From Asterionellopsis glacialis (lineage: Eukaryota; Bacillariophyta; Plagiogrammaphyceae; Rhaphoneidales; Asterionellopsidaceae), in NCBI GenBank assembly GCA_014885115.2, contig WKLE02004806.1, forward strand, positions 1 to 30,771: DNA of 30,771 bases. The letters are read 5' to 3'. Below, in pieces: positions 10,492 through 19,628 of the stretch; within the stretch, counting starts at the first letter, position 1, and each line of letters starts with the position of its first letter. The notes under the pieces were generated by a model. The model was not told where the DNA came from, did no database searches, and saw only the letters and a list, made by a program, of their open reading frames with translations. Made by a program: the position numbers and the translations under genes.

Positions 10492-11795
10492 CTTTGTAAA
10501 TTCTATGTTCTCTCGAGCTGGTTCTCTCTTTTGGATAAAGTAAGTTACGAATCACCGTGGCTACAATATCTGACGTTAGGAGAAGAATGACAGAAACAAT
10601 AACAGAAGCGTTTCCCAATAGCTTGTGTTTCTTAGAAGTAACTTCCCTCTCCGTGCCGTGCTGCCGGGTGTCTTCCTGGGTCGGGAATTCGCTTGAGGAC
10701 AGAGGATTTTTATCTTGGATGCAACTCAACCTGTGGGTGTGTGCGTGTACCGTTCCTTTTTTTGGCGCAACTTTCTGATGTATCGACTGGGTTGACTCCA
10801 TGTGTATTACCTATTATGGTGCATGTAAATTAGGACTATGAGAAAATAACACGTAGAAGATGATGTATGAAGATACGGAACATTTTGTTTGGAGTAGACA
10901 AAATTCCAAATCATGTGGATCTCTCTGAATCATCCGTACCGTATATACTGGTAATACGTAACAAGGACGTCTTCACCCTCACGTCTGTGCATCACCTTCC
11001 AATTGCCGCGTGCTAATATTTTAGAAACACATTCTCTGAAACAGCACGGGTCTATCGAAAGGTATTTTTATCGGACAAAAATACAACCCTGATAAGCTGC
11101 ATATGTCTGCCCATCCTTCCGTTATTGCGAGAATTTTGTGGAGTGCGTGTACGAACGCGGCCGGAACAAATTCCGGAGATTCTCCGCCCTTCCGTTTACC
11201 CAACACAGGTCTAATTTTCATCTTCAAGTGGCCGTCGACACTATCCGTCATCGGACACGCTATCAATCGTGTATTATTTAAAATGTACTCGTACAGTCGC
11301 TCGTACTACCTAACGGCGTGCACAGGTACACTATGATGTATTCCTAATAATTAAAACTGCACAGGCAGAATTGATGCCTCCGGAGTCTCTTTTGTGTTGG
11401 AAAAAGCCCCATATTATGTCCGAATAGGCGTTTCAAAGTCCATTTGGAAGCCTTTTTTTCTTCCATTCAGCCTTTTTGGAAGTCTTTTCTTTCGAATTCG
11501 AATTTAGGGTTCTCGTTTTGACTTTCCGTACAAAATGTACCAGTTCTACGACGGACACTCTCATTAGTGAGAGGCCTTTTTGTGAGAGATGTGGTTTATC
11601 TCACTTTTTCCGATCCTCCGAATCTTTTTTTCTCTTCTTCTTGACCATTGCTAATTACCACGAACAAAGAAACGAAACGAAACAGAATCTTATCCCATTG
11701 CATGAAAAGGTTCTAGTCTCATAATTTTCAAAAATAGAAATACACAAACAAATCATACACACAAAAATAAATAAACAAACAAATATCAAATCATC
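10492..11795. other. divergent intergenic region
   Basis: This 1.3 kb separates two divergently transcribed genes and should hold both promoters. A perfect 12-nt palindrome TTCGAATTCGAA is at 11491-11502. The last 120 bases before the reductase ATG are A/C-rich, as in a 5' leader. Open frames at 10472-10801, 11021-11266 and 11103-11336 have no recognisable protein character. Confidence 0.55.
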
Positions 11796-13550
11796 ATGAA
11801 GATTGTTATTGTAGGAGGAGTTGCAGGTGGAGCTAGTGCTGCTGCCCGTGCTCGTCGTCTTGATGAGCATGCCGATATCCTTTTATTGCAGTCTGGTCCA
11901 GATGTGTCTTTCGCCTCGTGTGGTATGCCATACTACATTGGAGGTGAAATCAAAGATCGTACACAAATGGCTGTTCAAACACCTGAAAGTTTGCATGCCA
12001 AACTTAATATTAATGTCAAGGTCAATACACGTGTGACCAAGATTGATGTACACGGACATATAGTCATCGCCAAGAATGAACACACACAAGAAGAAATGGA
12101 AGCAGAATACGACCATTTAATTCTTGCGGTAGGTGCTGAACCATTCAAACCACCTATTCCAGGTATTGATCGACAAGGTTTATTTTCACTTCGTAATTTG
12201 AATGATATGGATGATATTAATTTTTGGATTGAACATAAACAAAAAGAATTCGATAGAGAACAAGGAGAAAATGCTCCTGAAAACAATGAGAATAGCAAAC
12301 AAAAACAAATGCATGTTGTTGTAGCTGGTGCAGGATTTGTGGGTCTTGAAATGGTTGAACAACTTGTTCATCGTAATATCAAGGTAACACTTGTTGAAAT
12401 GATGCCACAAATCTTAGGACCATTGGATCCTGAAATGGCCATGATTCTACAAAAGGATTTAGAAAAACGCGGTGTAGAGGTCATTACTGGAGATAGCATT
12501 GCTGAATTTAAGCAAGTTGAAGAAGAAACAGGTACTCAAGAAGATACAGTTGTTGCATTAAAGTCTGGTCGTAATTTGGAACCAGCACAAATGACTGTAT
12601 TGGGATTAGGTGTCCGACCAGATACAGCTGTCGTCAAAGAAGCTGGTATTGAATGTACTCGTCGGGGTCATATTGTCGTGGATGACTATCTCCGAACACA
12701 TGTTCCGAATGTTTGGGCTGTCGGCGATGCTATTGAGGTTCATAATCCAATTTTGGACGATAAGAATGAAATGTGGGCTGTCCCATTGGCAGGACCAGCC
12801 AATAGACAGGGACGGATGGTTGCCGATAACATTTATGGAATGAATAAAAGGTTCAAGGGCACATACGGTGCAAGTGTTGTCCGTTCCTTTGATTTAGTTG
12901 CCGCTAGTGTTGGAATGAATGAAAAGATGTTACGGGCTAAGTTTCTTCCATTTGAAACTGTCCATATCCACCCAGGAAGTCATGCTGGGTACTATCCCGG
13001 TGCCAAGAGTATCAACCTTAAACTTCAGTTCAATCCAGAAAATGGTACTATTTATGGAGCTCAAGCTGTGGGTGAAGATGGTGTAGACAAACGAATTGAT
13101 GTCATCTCTACTGCCATGCAGGATCATCTAACCGTCGAAGATCTAGCCGAGTTAGAGCTTTGCTATGCTCCTCCAGTGGGTTCCGCCAAGGATCCTGTCA
13201 ACATGGCTGGATTTGTTGCACAAAATATTGTACAAGGTCTTGTTACACAAATTGATTGGAAGGACCTCCCCAAGGCAATGAAGGACCCAGACACCATTGT
13301 CCTTGATCTTCGAAATCCAGGAGAAATCGAAAAGAATGGAGAATTGATCGAAGGAACCATTAACATTCCCCTTCCAGAATTGAGAAGCAAGCTTGATACC
13401 CTACCAAAAGACAAGCGTATCATTGTTTCATGTGCCTCTGGACAAAGGGCTTACTATGGATATAGAATCCTCAAACAGAATGGCTTTGAAAGAGTTGATA
13501 ATTTGAGTGGAGCATTCAAAACTTATATGACTGCTCCTGCCAGCCAGTAG
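11796..13550 (+). CDS. CoA-disulfide reductase / NADH oxidase with C-terminal rhodanese domain
   Basis: A 584-residue pyridine nucleotide-disulfide oxidoreductase of the CoADR-RHD type, which uses NAD(P)H and FAD to reduce CoA disulfide or persulfide. The FAD fold begins at residue 3 (IVIVGGVAGGASAA). The single redox cysteine is C42 in FASCGMPYYIGG, the signature that separates this group from two-cysteine reductases. The second dinucleotide fold is at about 172-190 (VVVAGAGFVGLE), and the FAD-contacting VWAVGDA motif follows. The C-terminal 100 residues form a rhodanese domain with its persulfide-forming cysteine C546 in VSCASGQRAYYG. No targeting extension precedes the FAD fold, so a cytosolic enzyme is likely. 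The gene has no intron and resembles bacterial proteins, which suggests prokaryotic ancestry. AATAAA is at 13585-13590, inside the 47-nt gap to the convergent neighbour. Confidence 0.92.
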   Translation: MKIVIVGGVAGGASAAARARRLDEHADILLLQSGPDVSFASCGMPYYIGGEIKDRTQMAVQTPESLHAKLNINVKVNTRVTKIDVHGHIVIAKNEHTQEEMEAEYDHLILAVGAEPFKPPIPGIDRQGLFSLRNLNDMDDINFWIEHKQKEFDREQGENAPENNENSKQKQMHVVVAGAGFVGLEMVEQLVHRNIKVTLVEMMPQILGPLDPEMAMILQKDLEKRGVEVITGDSIAEFKQVEEETGTQEDTVVALKSGRNLEPAQMTVLGLGVRPDTAVVKEAGIECTRRGHIVVDDYLRTHVPNVWAVGDAIEVHNPILDDKNEMWAVPLAGPANRQGRMVADNIYGMNKRFKGTYGASVVRSFDLVAASVGMNEKMLRAKFLPFETVHIHPGSHAGYYPGAKSINLKLQFNPENGTIYGAQAVGEDGVDKRIDVISTAMQDHLTVEDLAELELCYAPPVGSAKDPVNMAGFVAQNIVQGLVTQIDWKDLPKAMKDPDTIVLDLRNPGEIEKNGELIEGTINIPLPELRSKLDTLPKDKRIIVSCASGQRAYYGYRILKQNGFERVDNLSGAFKTYMTAPASQ

Positions 13551-13597
13551 GTTTATCTAGACAATATAGAACTGCATTTTAAAAAATAAATCATGTT

Positions 13598-15307
13598 TTA
13601 ACTTATAAGATGTCCCTGTGCTGATTCTTCTGTCCATGATATTGCATCAAGCGCTGATCCCACAAGGTACAATGATCCAGTCACACACACCTCAACTCGA
13701 GCATGGTCTGTCAATTCACGCGCTCCGTATTTTGCACTCCATTCGGGGGCTGACTTTTCGGCATTGGATTTGATTTTATCGATGGCTTCCTGTACAGTGA
13801 GATTTGCAAGTGCTTTCGAACGGATTCCACTTTTTCCTTGTAGGTGGTTCCAAACGTGAGCTAGTGTATCCTGCCAAGTTGCATTGTCCGACTCAATGGA
13901 AATTTCATCTTGCGTGAATCCTGCCTCTATTAAAAGATCCCTGGCTGACGATTTATTCACCATACTTGGTCGTGTTGAATTTGCAGGACAAAAGTATACG
14001 GCATCAAATAAAGGATTGCTTCCCTTCTGGGGTTTAGATAAAGAATGGACCAATTGTAAAAGTGGGACAGGGTTCCGTTCGTGACCACAATTGAATATGA
14101 GAACTCGTCGCATGACAAACGTGGGATCAACAGAACTGACAGATTGGAACCATGAAAGACCAGATTCAATAGATATTGGTGTATGTGCTCCATCACAACG
14201 AAAGTTAACTCGGATGGCCCCTAAAGAATTAGTTCGAAGCTTGACAGATACACTTTGACACCTTCCAGGCCAGGTCGCTTGATGAAGTGCATCTTCTAGT
14301 CCTTTCAAACCTTTGTCTGGTAAACTTGTTGCCATCTGCTCCACTACCGCTTCACAAAGAGAGTGCGCTAATTCTGCATTGATTCTTTGGTGCGTACCCT
14401 CCAAACCAAGTTTCCATTCAGGATCAATGAAGTGTCCCTCATGCACAATATTAAGTTTCTGGCCCAAACCTTCAATCTTTGCACACTCATATAGAACAGA
14501 GAGACACGATGCTGTATTTGTTCCGATAGTAAAGAATCTACGCGCTCCCGTAAATCGCATTCCTTCTTCTTCATCTTTAGAGTGTGTGGATGTAACGACT
14601 GCTTCATCTTTAATCGGTCGTTTTGACACATGTTCAGATCCCTTGTGAACTTGGAAAACACCACCCTTTTCCCAAGCAATATGTTCTAATTCAGACCCAA
14701 GAACACGTGTGTGGTCAAAATCTAACAAGGTAACCCCACAAACCACATTACGATGATCCATGTCAAATATATTTGTTGCATCGTACCGTCCACCCATACC
14801 GACCTCCAATACAATCACATCAATGCTTGGGTCATACTTTGCAAAGACATAAATGGCCATGAGCATCAACATTCGAAAGTATCCCGGAAATGTAGGCAAA
14901 TCGCTTTCTTCGTCCTTAAATTGCTCCAGTTTTTCTCGAATAGTAAAGTATGCTTCGGCAAAAACACTTTTTGAAACAGGTTTGCCATTAATTCTAATAC
15001 GTTCTCGAATATGAACCAAATGAGGACTTGTAAACATCCCAGTCTGAAGACCGTATCGACGTCGTAATATTGATTCACAGAAACACGCAGTCGAACCCTT
15101 TCCCTTGGTTCCTGCTATATGGATGATATTAATGTCATGTGGTAAATCCAGAGAAAGACGTTTCAAGTATTCACGCATGTCTTGAATAGTAAGAGTTCGT
15201 CTCAAAGAAGATTTTTTAATAGCCTCTTTCGTTACGGATTGATGCGTAGAAGAATACAGAGCGGATAAAGCATCCTCAAAACTTTTGCTCTGGTTGTGCT
15301 CAGTCAT
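13598..15307 (-). CDS. folylpolyglutamate synthase
   Basis: A 569-residue Mur-ligase-family enzyme that adds glutamates to tetrahydrofolate using ATP, retaining folates for one-carbon metabolism. The P-loop reads AGTKGKGST at 65-73, followed by the FTSPHLVHIRERIRING block (starting at about 92) and then EVGMGGRYDATN. The phrase LDFDHTRVLGSELEHIAWEKGG corresponds to the family's ATP-site region, and the C-terminal substrate domain includes the conserved NCGHERNP segment. Length fits eukaryotic FPGS rather than the shorter bacterial FolC. The start at 15307 gives a hydrophilic N-terminus (MTEHNQSKSF) with no clear organellar signal, so the cytosol is the simplest location. It converges on the CoA-disulfide reductase gene with only 47 nt between stop codons, so the transcripts probably overlap. 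Confidence 0.92.
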   Translation of the reverse strand: MTEHNQSKSFEDALSALYSSTHQSVTKEAIKKSSLRRTLTIQDMREYLKRLSLDLPHDINIIHIAGTKGKGSTACFCESILRRRYGLQTGMFTSPHLVHIRERIRINGKPVSKSVFAEAYFTIREKLEQFKDEESDLPTFPGYFRMLMLMAIYVFAKYDPSIDVIVLEVGMGGRYDATNIFDMDHRNVVCGVTLLDFDHTRVLGSELEHIAWEKGGVFQVHKGSEHVSKRPIKDEAVVTSTHSKDEEEGMRFTGARRFFTIGTNTASCLSVLYECAKIEGLGQKLNIVHEGHFIDPEWKLGLEGTHQRINAELAHSLCEAVVEQMATSLPDKGLKGLEDALHQATWPGRCQSVSVKLRTNSLGAIRVNFRCDGAHTPISIESGLSWFQSVSSVDPTFVMRRVLIFNCGHERNPVPLLQLVHSLSKPQKGSNPLFDAVYFCPANSTRPSMVNKSSARDLLIEAGFTQDEISIESDNATWQDTLAHVWNHLQGKSGIRSKALANLTVQEAIDKIKSNAEKSAPEWSAKYGARELTDHARVEVCVTGSLYLVGSALDAISWTEESAQGHLIS

Positions 15308-16128
15308 ATTGCTTTGAAGTTATATTTGTCGTGGTATTCCTGTTATTTTTATTTTAGACTTGGCGACTTTCAGTGTTGCTCTTTCAATCGAGTTGGTGGT
15401 GATTTCGATGCTTTCGCCACTCAAATGAAACATTTGCCCTTATATACGCCAGAAAAAAAAAGTGAACGCCGGACCTCTCTCTCTGAACTCGCCTACGACG
15501 TCAACCATTGAATCTGACATCACCTGGCATGAATTTCACACCTGAGCAGAGGTCACTACGTGGTTCGCACTTAATTAAGTACACGTTCCATTATCCCCTA
15601 CCCTAAGATACTAAGACCATGTGAGACACCTGTAATATCATACATGTAACCCTAAATATATGACAAAATACCTTGTACACTAGGGGATAATAAAACGCTT
15701 CGAGAAATAATACAATATGCGTTCATGACGTACACAAAAAATTCAACGCCGCATGAAGAAGCTATGATATCCTTATTCTGCGGTGGTTATCTCACTCCCT
15801 CGAAGGGTGAAACCCAGCGAAGCGTAAGAGACCTCTGCTCTCAGCTCAGCGGTTGGTATGTCAGCGAGAAAATCTGTGGTGTAGAGCGCCCATGATTGAT
15901 ATTTAGCGTCTACCAGGTACCAATTATTTCCTAAGAAGCTATCAGTTATCAAGTGGTCATCAAAAAATGCTCAATCAAACACCACGAGAAAATATTAGTC
16001 TGAAGATTGTCATTGAAAAAAAAACAGTCTTACCACGGAGCTTTCACAAATGGATGCTTAGATATTTAGTTGAATGTTAGAAACTATTATGTAGCACCTT
16101 TAAAACCAATTTGTGCCTTTTCTCTAAC
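15308..16128. other. intergenic region, no gene seen
   Basis: This 820 bp lies upstream of the FPGS gene and downstream of the deformylase-like gene, both on the minus strand. It contains a possible FPGS TATA element, and around 15790-15815 a short hairpin (CCCT-CGA-AGGG stem). A copy of the TACCAGGTACC motif is at about 15911-15921. The 15780-15900 stretch is less A+T-rich than its surroundings and could be a structured RNA, but no known family is recognisable. Confidence 0.5.
15439..15446 (-). promoter_or_regulatory. possible TATA box of the FPGS gene
   Basis: The minus strand reads GTATATAAGG here, about 130 nt upstream of the FPGS ATG at 15307. The position suits a core promoter; there is no other evidence. 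Confidence 0.4.
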
Positions 16129-17616
16129 TTAGATACAAGGTACAACACCACCAGGTGGACACGAAGCACCCTGATAAGTTGTACCGTAAAGCTTTGCTCG
16201 TTGTTTTGATAGTTCAAACATATCTTGTCGATTTGTAGTTGTTCGTGATTGTTTCATCATAGCACGACGTTCTTCAATAAGCTTTCTCCGTTTTGCAAGA
16301 CATTCTTCATCGCACTCTTGTTGTGGTCCCTTCTCATTGGAAAGAGTCATACCCTGCTGTTGTGATGATGGGGTGTTGCCTGCTACAACAGTATCTTCAG
16401 CTGCATAGGCTGATGGTGGTTGGAATAATGGTTTTTTCGATGTAGTGCTGGCTGTTGCTGTTTTCATTACAGTTGACCATGATTCAGAAGGTGTTGATAA
16501 GTACCGTTCAAATGCTAACATTTGTCTTGTATCATGTCCATCATTTTCTATCATACGCATTTGGTCATTTTCCATTTCATCATACCCAATGTGATCTAAA
16601 ATAAGAATTCCACGGTCATGATCCATTTCATGTTGTGCAGCTCTTGCCAATTCTCCATCAAGAGTAATTTGTGAAAGCGTCCCATCTTGTATACGTTCAT
16701 ATTCAACTGTTATCATATCATCTCGTAATACGGTAGCTCGAAAAGTTGGTGGTAGTACTAGACATTCCTCTGTCCATACTTTCATTTGACGTTCCGAAGA
16801 TCTATTTACGATACGAGGATTCACAAGGAAGATTCCATCTTGATCACTAGTTTCCTGGTTGTCATCATTTGTATTTTTGCTGTTTTTTTTTCTGCTCTTT
16901 CGTTGTTTTGTATTAGTAGCAGAGGCATCTAAAAAGACTAAGCTTGCATCGATACCACATTGTTGTGCTGCCAACCCAACAGCACCTTCCTTCCTCGCTG
17001 TTTTTCTCAAAAGTTGTGCAACTTTACGTAAATCATCTCTAGGAAAGTTTTTGGGTATAGGTGATGCTGGTCTCCTCAAAATTGGATCAGGCCATCGTGC
17101 AAATGGGAAAGTCATTGCACCATTCTCATTGTCAACTCTAGATGCTTCCCACGCTATAGTGGCTGCCTCGGATGGAGATTTCAATGTTAATGAAGTTCCT
17201 GTCCAATCCCTACTGTATTGGTAATTTTGTCGTTGCGAAAGAGTAATGTAGGGTGGTGAAGATGAACTTTCGCTATTTCGGGGTGTATTGATTGCATTTA
17301 CAGGTGTTGAAGTCAGCAAGAGTGATAGAGACGGTATGGCAGATATGGAAGAGAAGATCACATTGCGTCTTGTTGTAGTTCTGCCTGTGTTAGGTCTCGT
17401 TAGTGATTTTGAGGCATGTGCCACACTGTTTTCATAATCATCGCTTTCTGCTAACCTTAGTCGAAGGGTACGGAATGCAGTGGCTGATGTGTGTGGTATT
17501 GATGTGTATGGCTTGTTTGACCAGGTGAATGCAATACAGGTGTTTTTTTCTTGGTAAGGGAACAACAATAATGTAGTCGCCACTATCAGGGCAGGCGATC
17601 GATGAAACAATACCAT
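16129..17616 (-). CDS. peptide deformylase-like protein with plastid and Tat-like lumen signals
   Basis: A 495-residue protein with a deformylase fold, a family that removes N-formyl groups from organelle-made proteins. Residues 1-29 are a signal peptide ending CIA|FTW, the A|F junction of secondary-plastid targeting. A second signal follows: twin arginine R83-R84, hydrophobic core about 92-103 and an A-type site at VNA 106-108, as in Tat substrates of the thylakoid lumen. The deformylase motifs are VGLAAQQ at 213-219, EECLVLP with metal cysteine C285, and HEMDH at 329-333. Motif 2 is altered from the usual EGCLS, so activity is uncertain. An Asn/Lys-rich insert sits at about 236-262. After residue 350 comes a C-terminal extension with Cys residues (CDEEC and GASCPPGGVVPC), possibly disulfide-forming. 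The frame continues one codon upstream only through TTG; the ATG is at 17616. Confidence 0.85.
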   Translation of the reverse strand: MVLFHRSPALIVATTLLLFPYQEKNTCIAFTWSNKPYTSIPHTSATAFRTLRLRLAESDDYENSVAHASKSLTRPNTGRTTTRRNVIFSSISAIPSLSLLLTSTPVNAINTPRNSESSSSPPYITLSQRQNYQYSRDWTGTSLTLKSPSEAATIAWEASRVDNENGAMTFPFARWPDPILRRPASPIPKNFPRDDLRKVAQLLRKTARKEGAVGLAAQQCGIDASLVFLDASATNTKQRKSRKKNSKNTNDDNQETSDQDGIFLVNPRIVNRSSERQMKVWTEECLVLPPTFRATVLRDDMITVEYERIQDGTLSQITLDGELARAAQHEMDHDRGILILDHIGYDEMENDQMRMIENDGHDTRQMLAFERYLSTPSESWSTVMKTATASTTSKKPLFQPPSAYAAEDTVVAGNTPSSQQQGMTLSNEKGPQQECDEECLAKRRKLIEERRAMMKQSRTTTNRQDMFELSKQRAKLYGTTYQGASCPPGGVVPCI

Positions 17617-18452
17617 CAAAACAAAATTTCATGCACAAACAGAGATGTGAAATGATCAGTGGCCTTAACAGGAGACTTTGTCACACGAAAAAAAAAAAAC
17701 TATGGCAGTATAGTATCGGTACGCAGGGCGATTACCATGGCGATCAGAGGTTTGATGAGTGCTGCTTCAACAATAATGCGTGCGGGTATTGATGTTTGAT
17801 GTCGGTGCCTGACGATCGATGATTTTTGGGATTTTTCTGTTGTGTGTTTTCAACATATCCTAGTGATTTACATTGTCATAGATACACAATTTATGTACCA
17901 TTTGGAACTTACTGTTGGTACCAGTACAAGTACACAAAGTTGCCAGGCAAGTACTGTAGTCATCACTCCCCTTAGAGAATAAATAGTCTTACCAAGAGGA
18001 GAGATAGATCTCGACCCACAAAATTCTGAAATTTTAAAATTTTCATTCCCAAGATCAGATAAGATGGTTTTCACATCAAAATCTTAAAATGCAGGCAGAG
18101 AGTAATTTCAAAATTACGGTACTTCTTCGGAGAGCAATGGGTATAGGAGTACATAAAGCAGTCCCACAGTAACTGACTACATGTATACAGATCTACTGTA
18201 CAAATTTCGAAATCAGAAATTCAAAAATGGAACACATTGAATATGTTCAAGTATTTTTAAATCTCATTCAAGTCAGTGAGATTTTCTGGTTCTCACACCA
18301 AAATCATAAATGAAAGTGAATACTTATTTACTTCTTTCCCGTAGTATTCTGTATGTGATTCTATTTTGTACACCCATCGCAAAATTCATTACAAAGCGCT
18401 ACTATTTGATCCTTGAAGTAATCACCATTTTCAGTCTCGTACTACTGGTACA
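17617..18452. other. divergent intergenic region
   Basis: This 836 bp lies between divergently transcribed genes and probably holds both promoters. It includes a poly-A run near 17690 and the 14-nt palindrome AAATTTTAAAATTT near 18030. The GTACCAGTACAAGTAC stretch near 17917-17932 is another example of the GTAC-rich texture of this window's noncoding DNA. No RNA gene or open frame of substance was seen. Confidence 0.5.
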
Positions 18453-19628
18453 ATGAGGACGAGGTCAGCTTCAAGGAAGGATGAACAAGAGTTCGGCATT
18501 TCTTCCACAGTAAAAACGACCAAGAAGACTGAGATGGTCACTTGTAATGACACGATGCAGCTAATAGAAGAGTTCGCATCAACACGAGACACGACTTGCT
18601 TCGTAACGCCGAACAAGTATATGTCATGTACAAACAAACGGCGTAAAACAGAAGAAGAACCTTTGAACGAAGAAGAAAAGGATATTAAGGAAATCCTGTC
18701 TGACGATGACGATCTGACGGTTTTGTTTGATCCTTCTCATCATCCAACAAGGCAGAACAAAGAAGAAAAGGATGTCGAGGATATCCTGTCTGACGATGAC
18801 GATCTGGCGGTTTTGTTTGATCCTTTTTATCATCCAACAAGGCAGAACAAAGAAGAAAAGGATGTTGAGGATATCCTGTCTGACGATGACGACCTGACGG
18901 TTTTGTTTGATCCTTTTTATCATCCAATAAGGCAGAATATAGAACTTGGAATATCAGATAATATAGAATTGTCGGAGCAGCTAAAGTTGGTATATCATGA
19001 CTTTACGAAGCTGAATGCCAGCATATCATATGCCACTAGGGAATTAGAAGAATCATTGCCCGGGCTTCGTCTTTTTCTAATTTCAATCTACACGAGACCA
19101 ACTCCCGAAGGTCTAAGAAGGCGTTTAGGTGTTTCGTCGGGTATCGCTGATTACGACGTTAAAGAGGTGGAGGAATCAAACACCGGTAAACGGCGTCTTG
19201 GTGACCTGGCTAGGTCAGTACTTGAAGTCAAGGATAGGTTGGTTAGGAAGAAATTTCAATCACTAGCACGTAATCTGGAAAAGATGCAACATTATCTGCT
19301 ATCACAAAGGACAAAAAAAGAGGTTGAAGACATTGAACACGAAGAACTCTACATGTATCTAGTTGCCATTGACAACATTGTGGAAAAACCTCATCTAGTC
19401 TTGTCTCCTCATAATGATAATGATGATGATTTATATCGAGAAACTACCAAGGTTGCAATCTTGTCAGCAAGTTCACAAGACGACGATGTTTTGAAGGATG
19501 CGCTTCATTTGGATGACCCCAATGACGAAGATTTCCCGCTTCATATGTTTGTATATATATTTTCTCATTGTGCTAATGTTGAATATTGCCATGAAAGCAA
19601 AAGCTTCATGTCTTTGATATTTGGATAA
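18453..19628 (+). CDS. unrecognised acidic protein with three 30-residue tandem repeats
   Basis: I do not recognise this 391-residue protein. The N-terminus is basic (MRTRSASRKDEQ) with a KRRK cluster at about 63-66 that could be a nuclear signal. Residues about 72-161 are three tandem 30-residue units, each built around EILSDDDDLTVLFDP or a close variant. The rest is predicted helical and charged, including ATRELEESLPGLRLFLISIY and a Lys/Arg-rich segment at about 245-290, ending in another acidic stretch. The core DDDDLTVL fits the loose pattern of a SUMO-interacting motif, but it could equally be an acidic activation segment. No catalytic motif, membrane segment or targeting signal is evident. 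The start is the first ATG in frame. The last 25 residues may be altered if a short 3' intron exists. The frame is long and intact, so a real gene is likely. Confidence 0.65.
   Translation: MRTRSASRKDEQEFGISSTVKTTKKTEMVTCNDTMQLIEEFASTRDTTCFVTPNKYMSCTNKRRKTEEEPLNEEEKDIKEILSDDDDLTVLFDPSHHPTRQNKEEKDVEDILSDDDDLAVLFDPFYHPTRQNKEEKDVEDILSDDDDLTVLFDPFYHPIRQNIELGISDNIELSEQLKLVYHDFTKLNASISYATRELEESLPGLRLFLISIYTRPTPEGLRRRLGVSSGIADYDVKEVEESNTGKRRLGDLARSVLEVKDRLVRKKFQSLARNLEKMQHYLLSQRTKKEVEDIEHEELYMYLVAIDNIVEKPHLVLSPHNDNDDDLYRETTKVAILSASSQDDDVLKDALHLDDPNDEDFPLHMFVYIFSHCANVEYCHESKSFMSLIFG
18666..18935 (+). repeat. three tandem 90-bp coding repeats
   Basis: Units 18666-18755, 18756-18845 and 18846-18935 are exact 90-bp periods in frame with the host gene. 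Units 2 and 3 differ at only four bases by my reading, three of which affect or sit beside the variable residues, so the expansion looks recent. The antisense strand is also open through the repeats, which is a by-product of the composition. Confidence 0.9.

Noticed and set aside
10472..10801. 109-residue minus-strand frame with a hydrophobic patch
   Set aside because: It overlaps the first exon of the TBC gene in another frame; the exon frame has clear TBC1D20-like similarity and this one has none.
11021..11336. overlapping frames on both strands
   Set aside because: Both are short, mutually antisense and without family character.
18624..18923. 99-residue antisense frame with three repeats
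   Set aside because: It is the reverse strand of the tandem coding repeats; the sense frame is longer and has a proper start.
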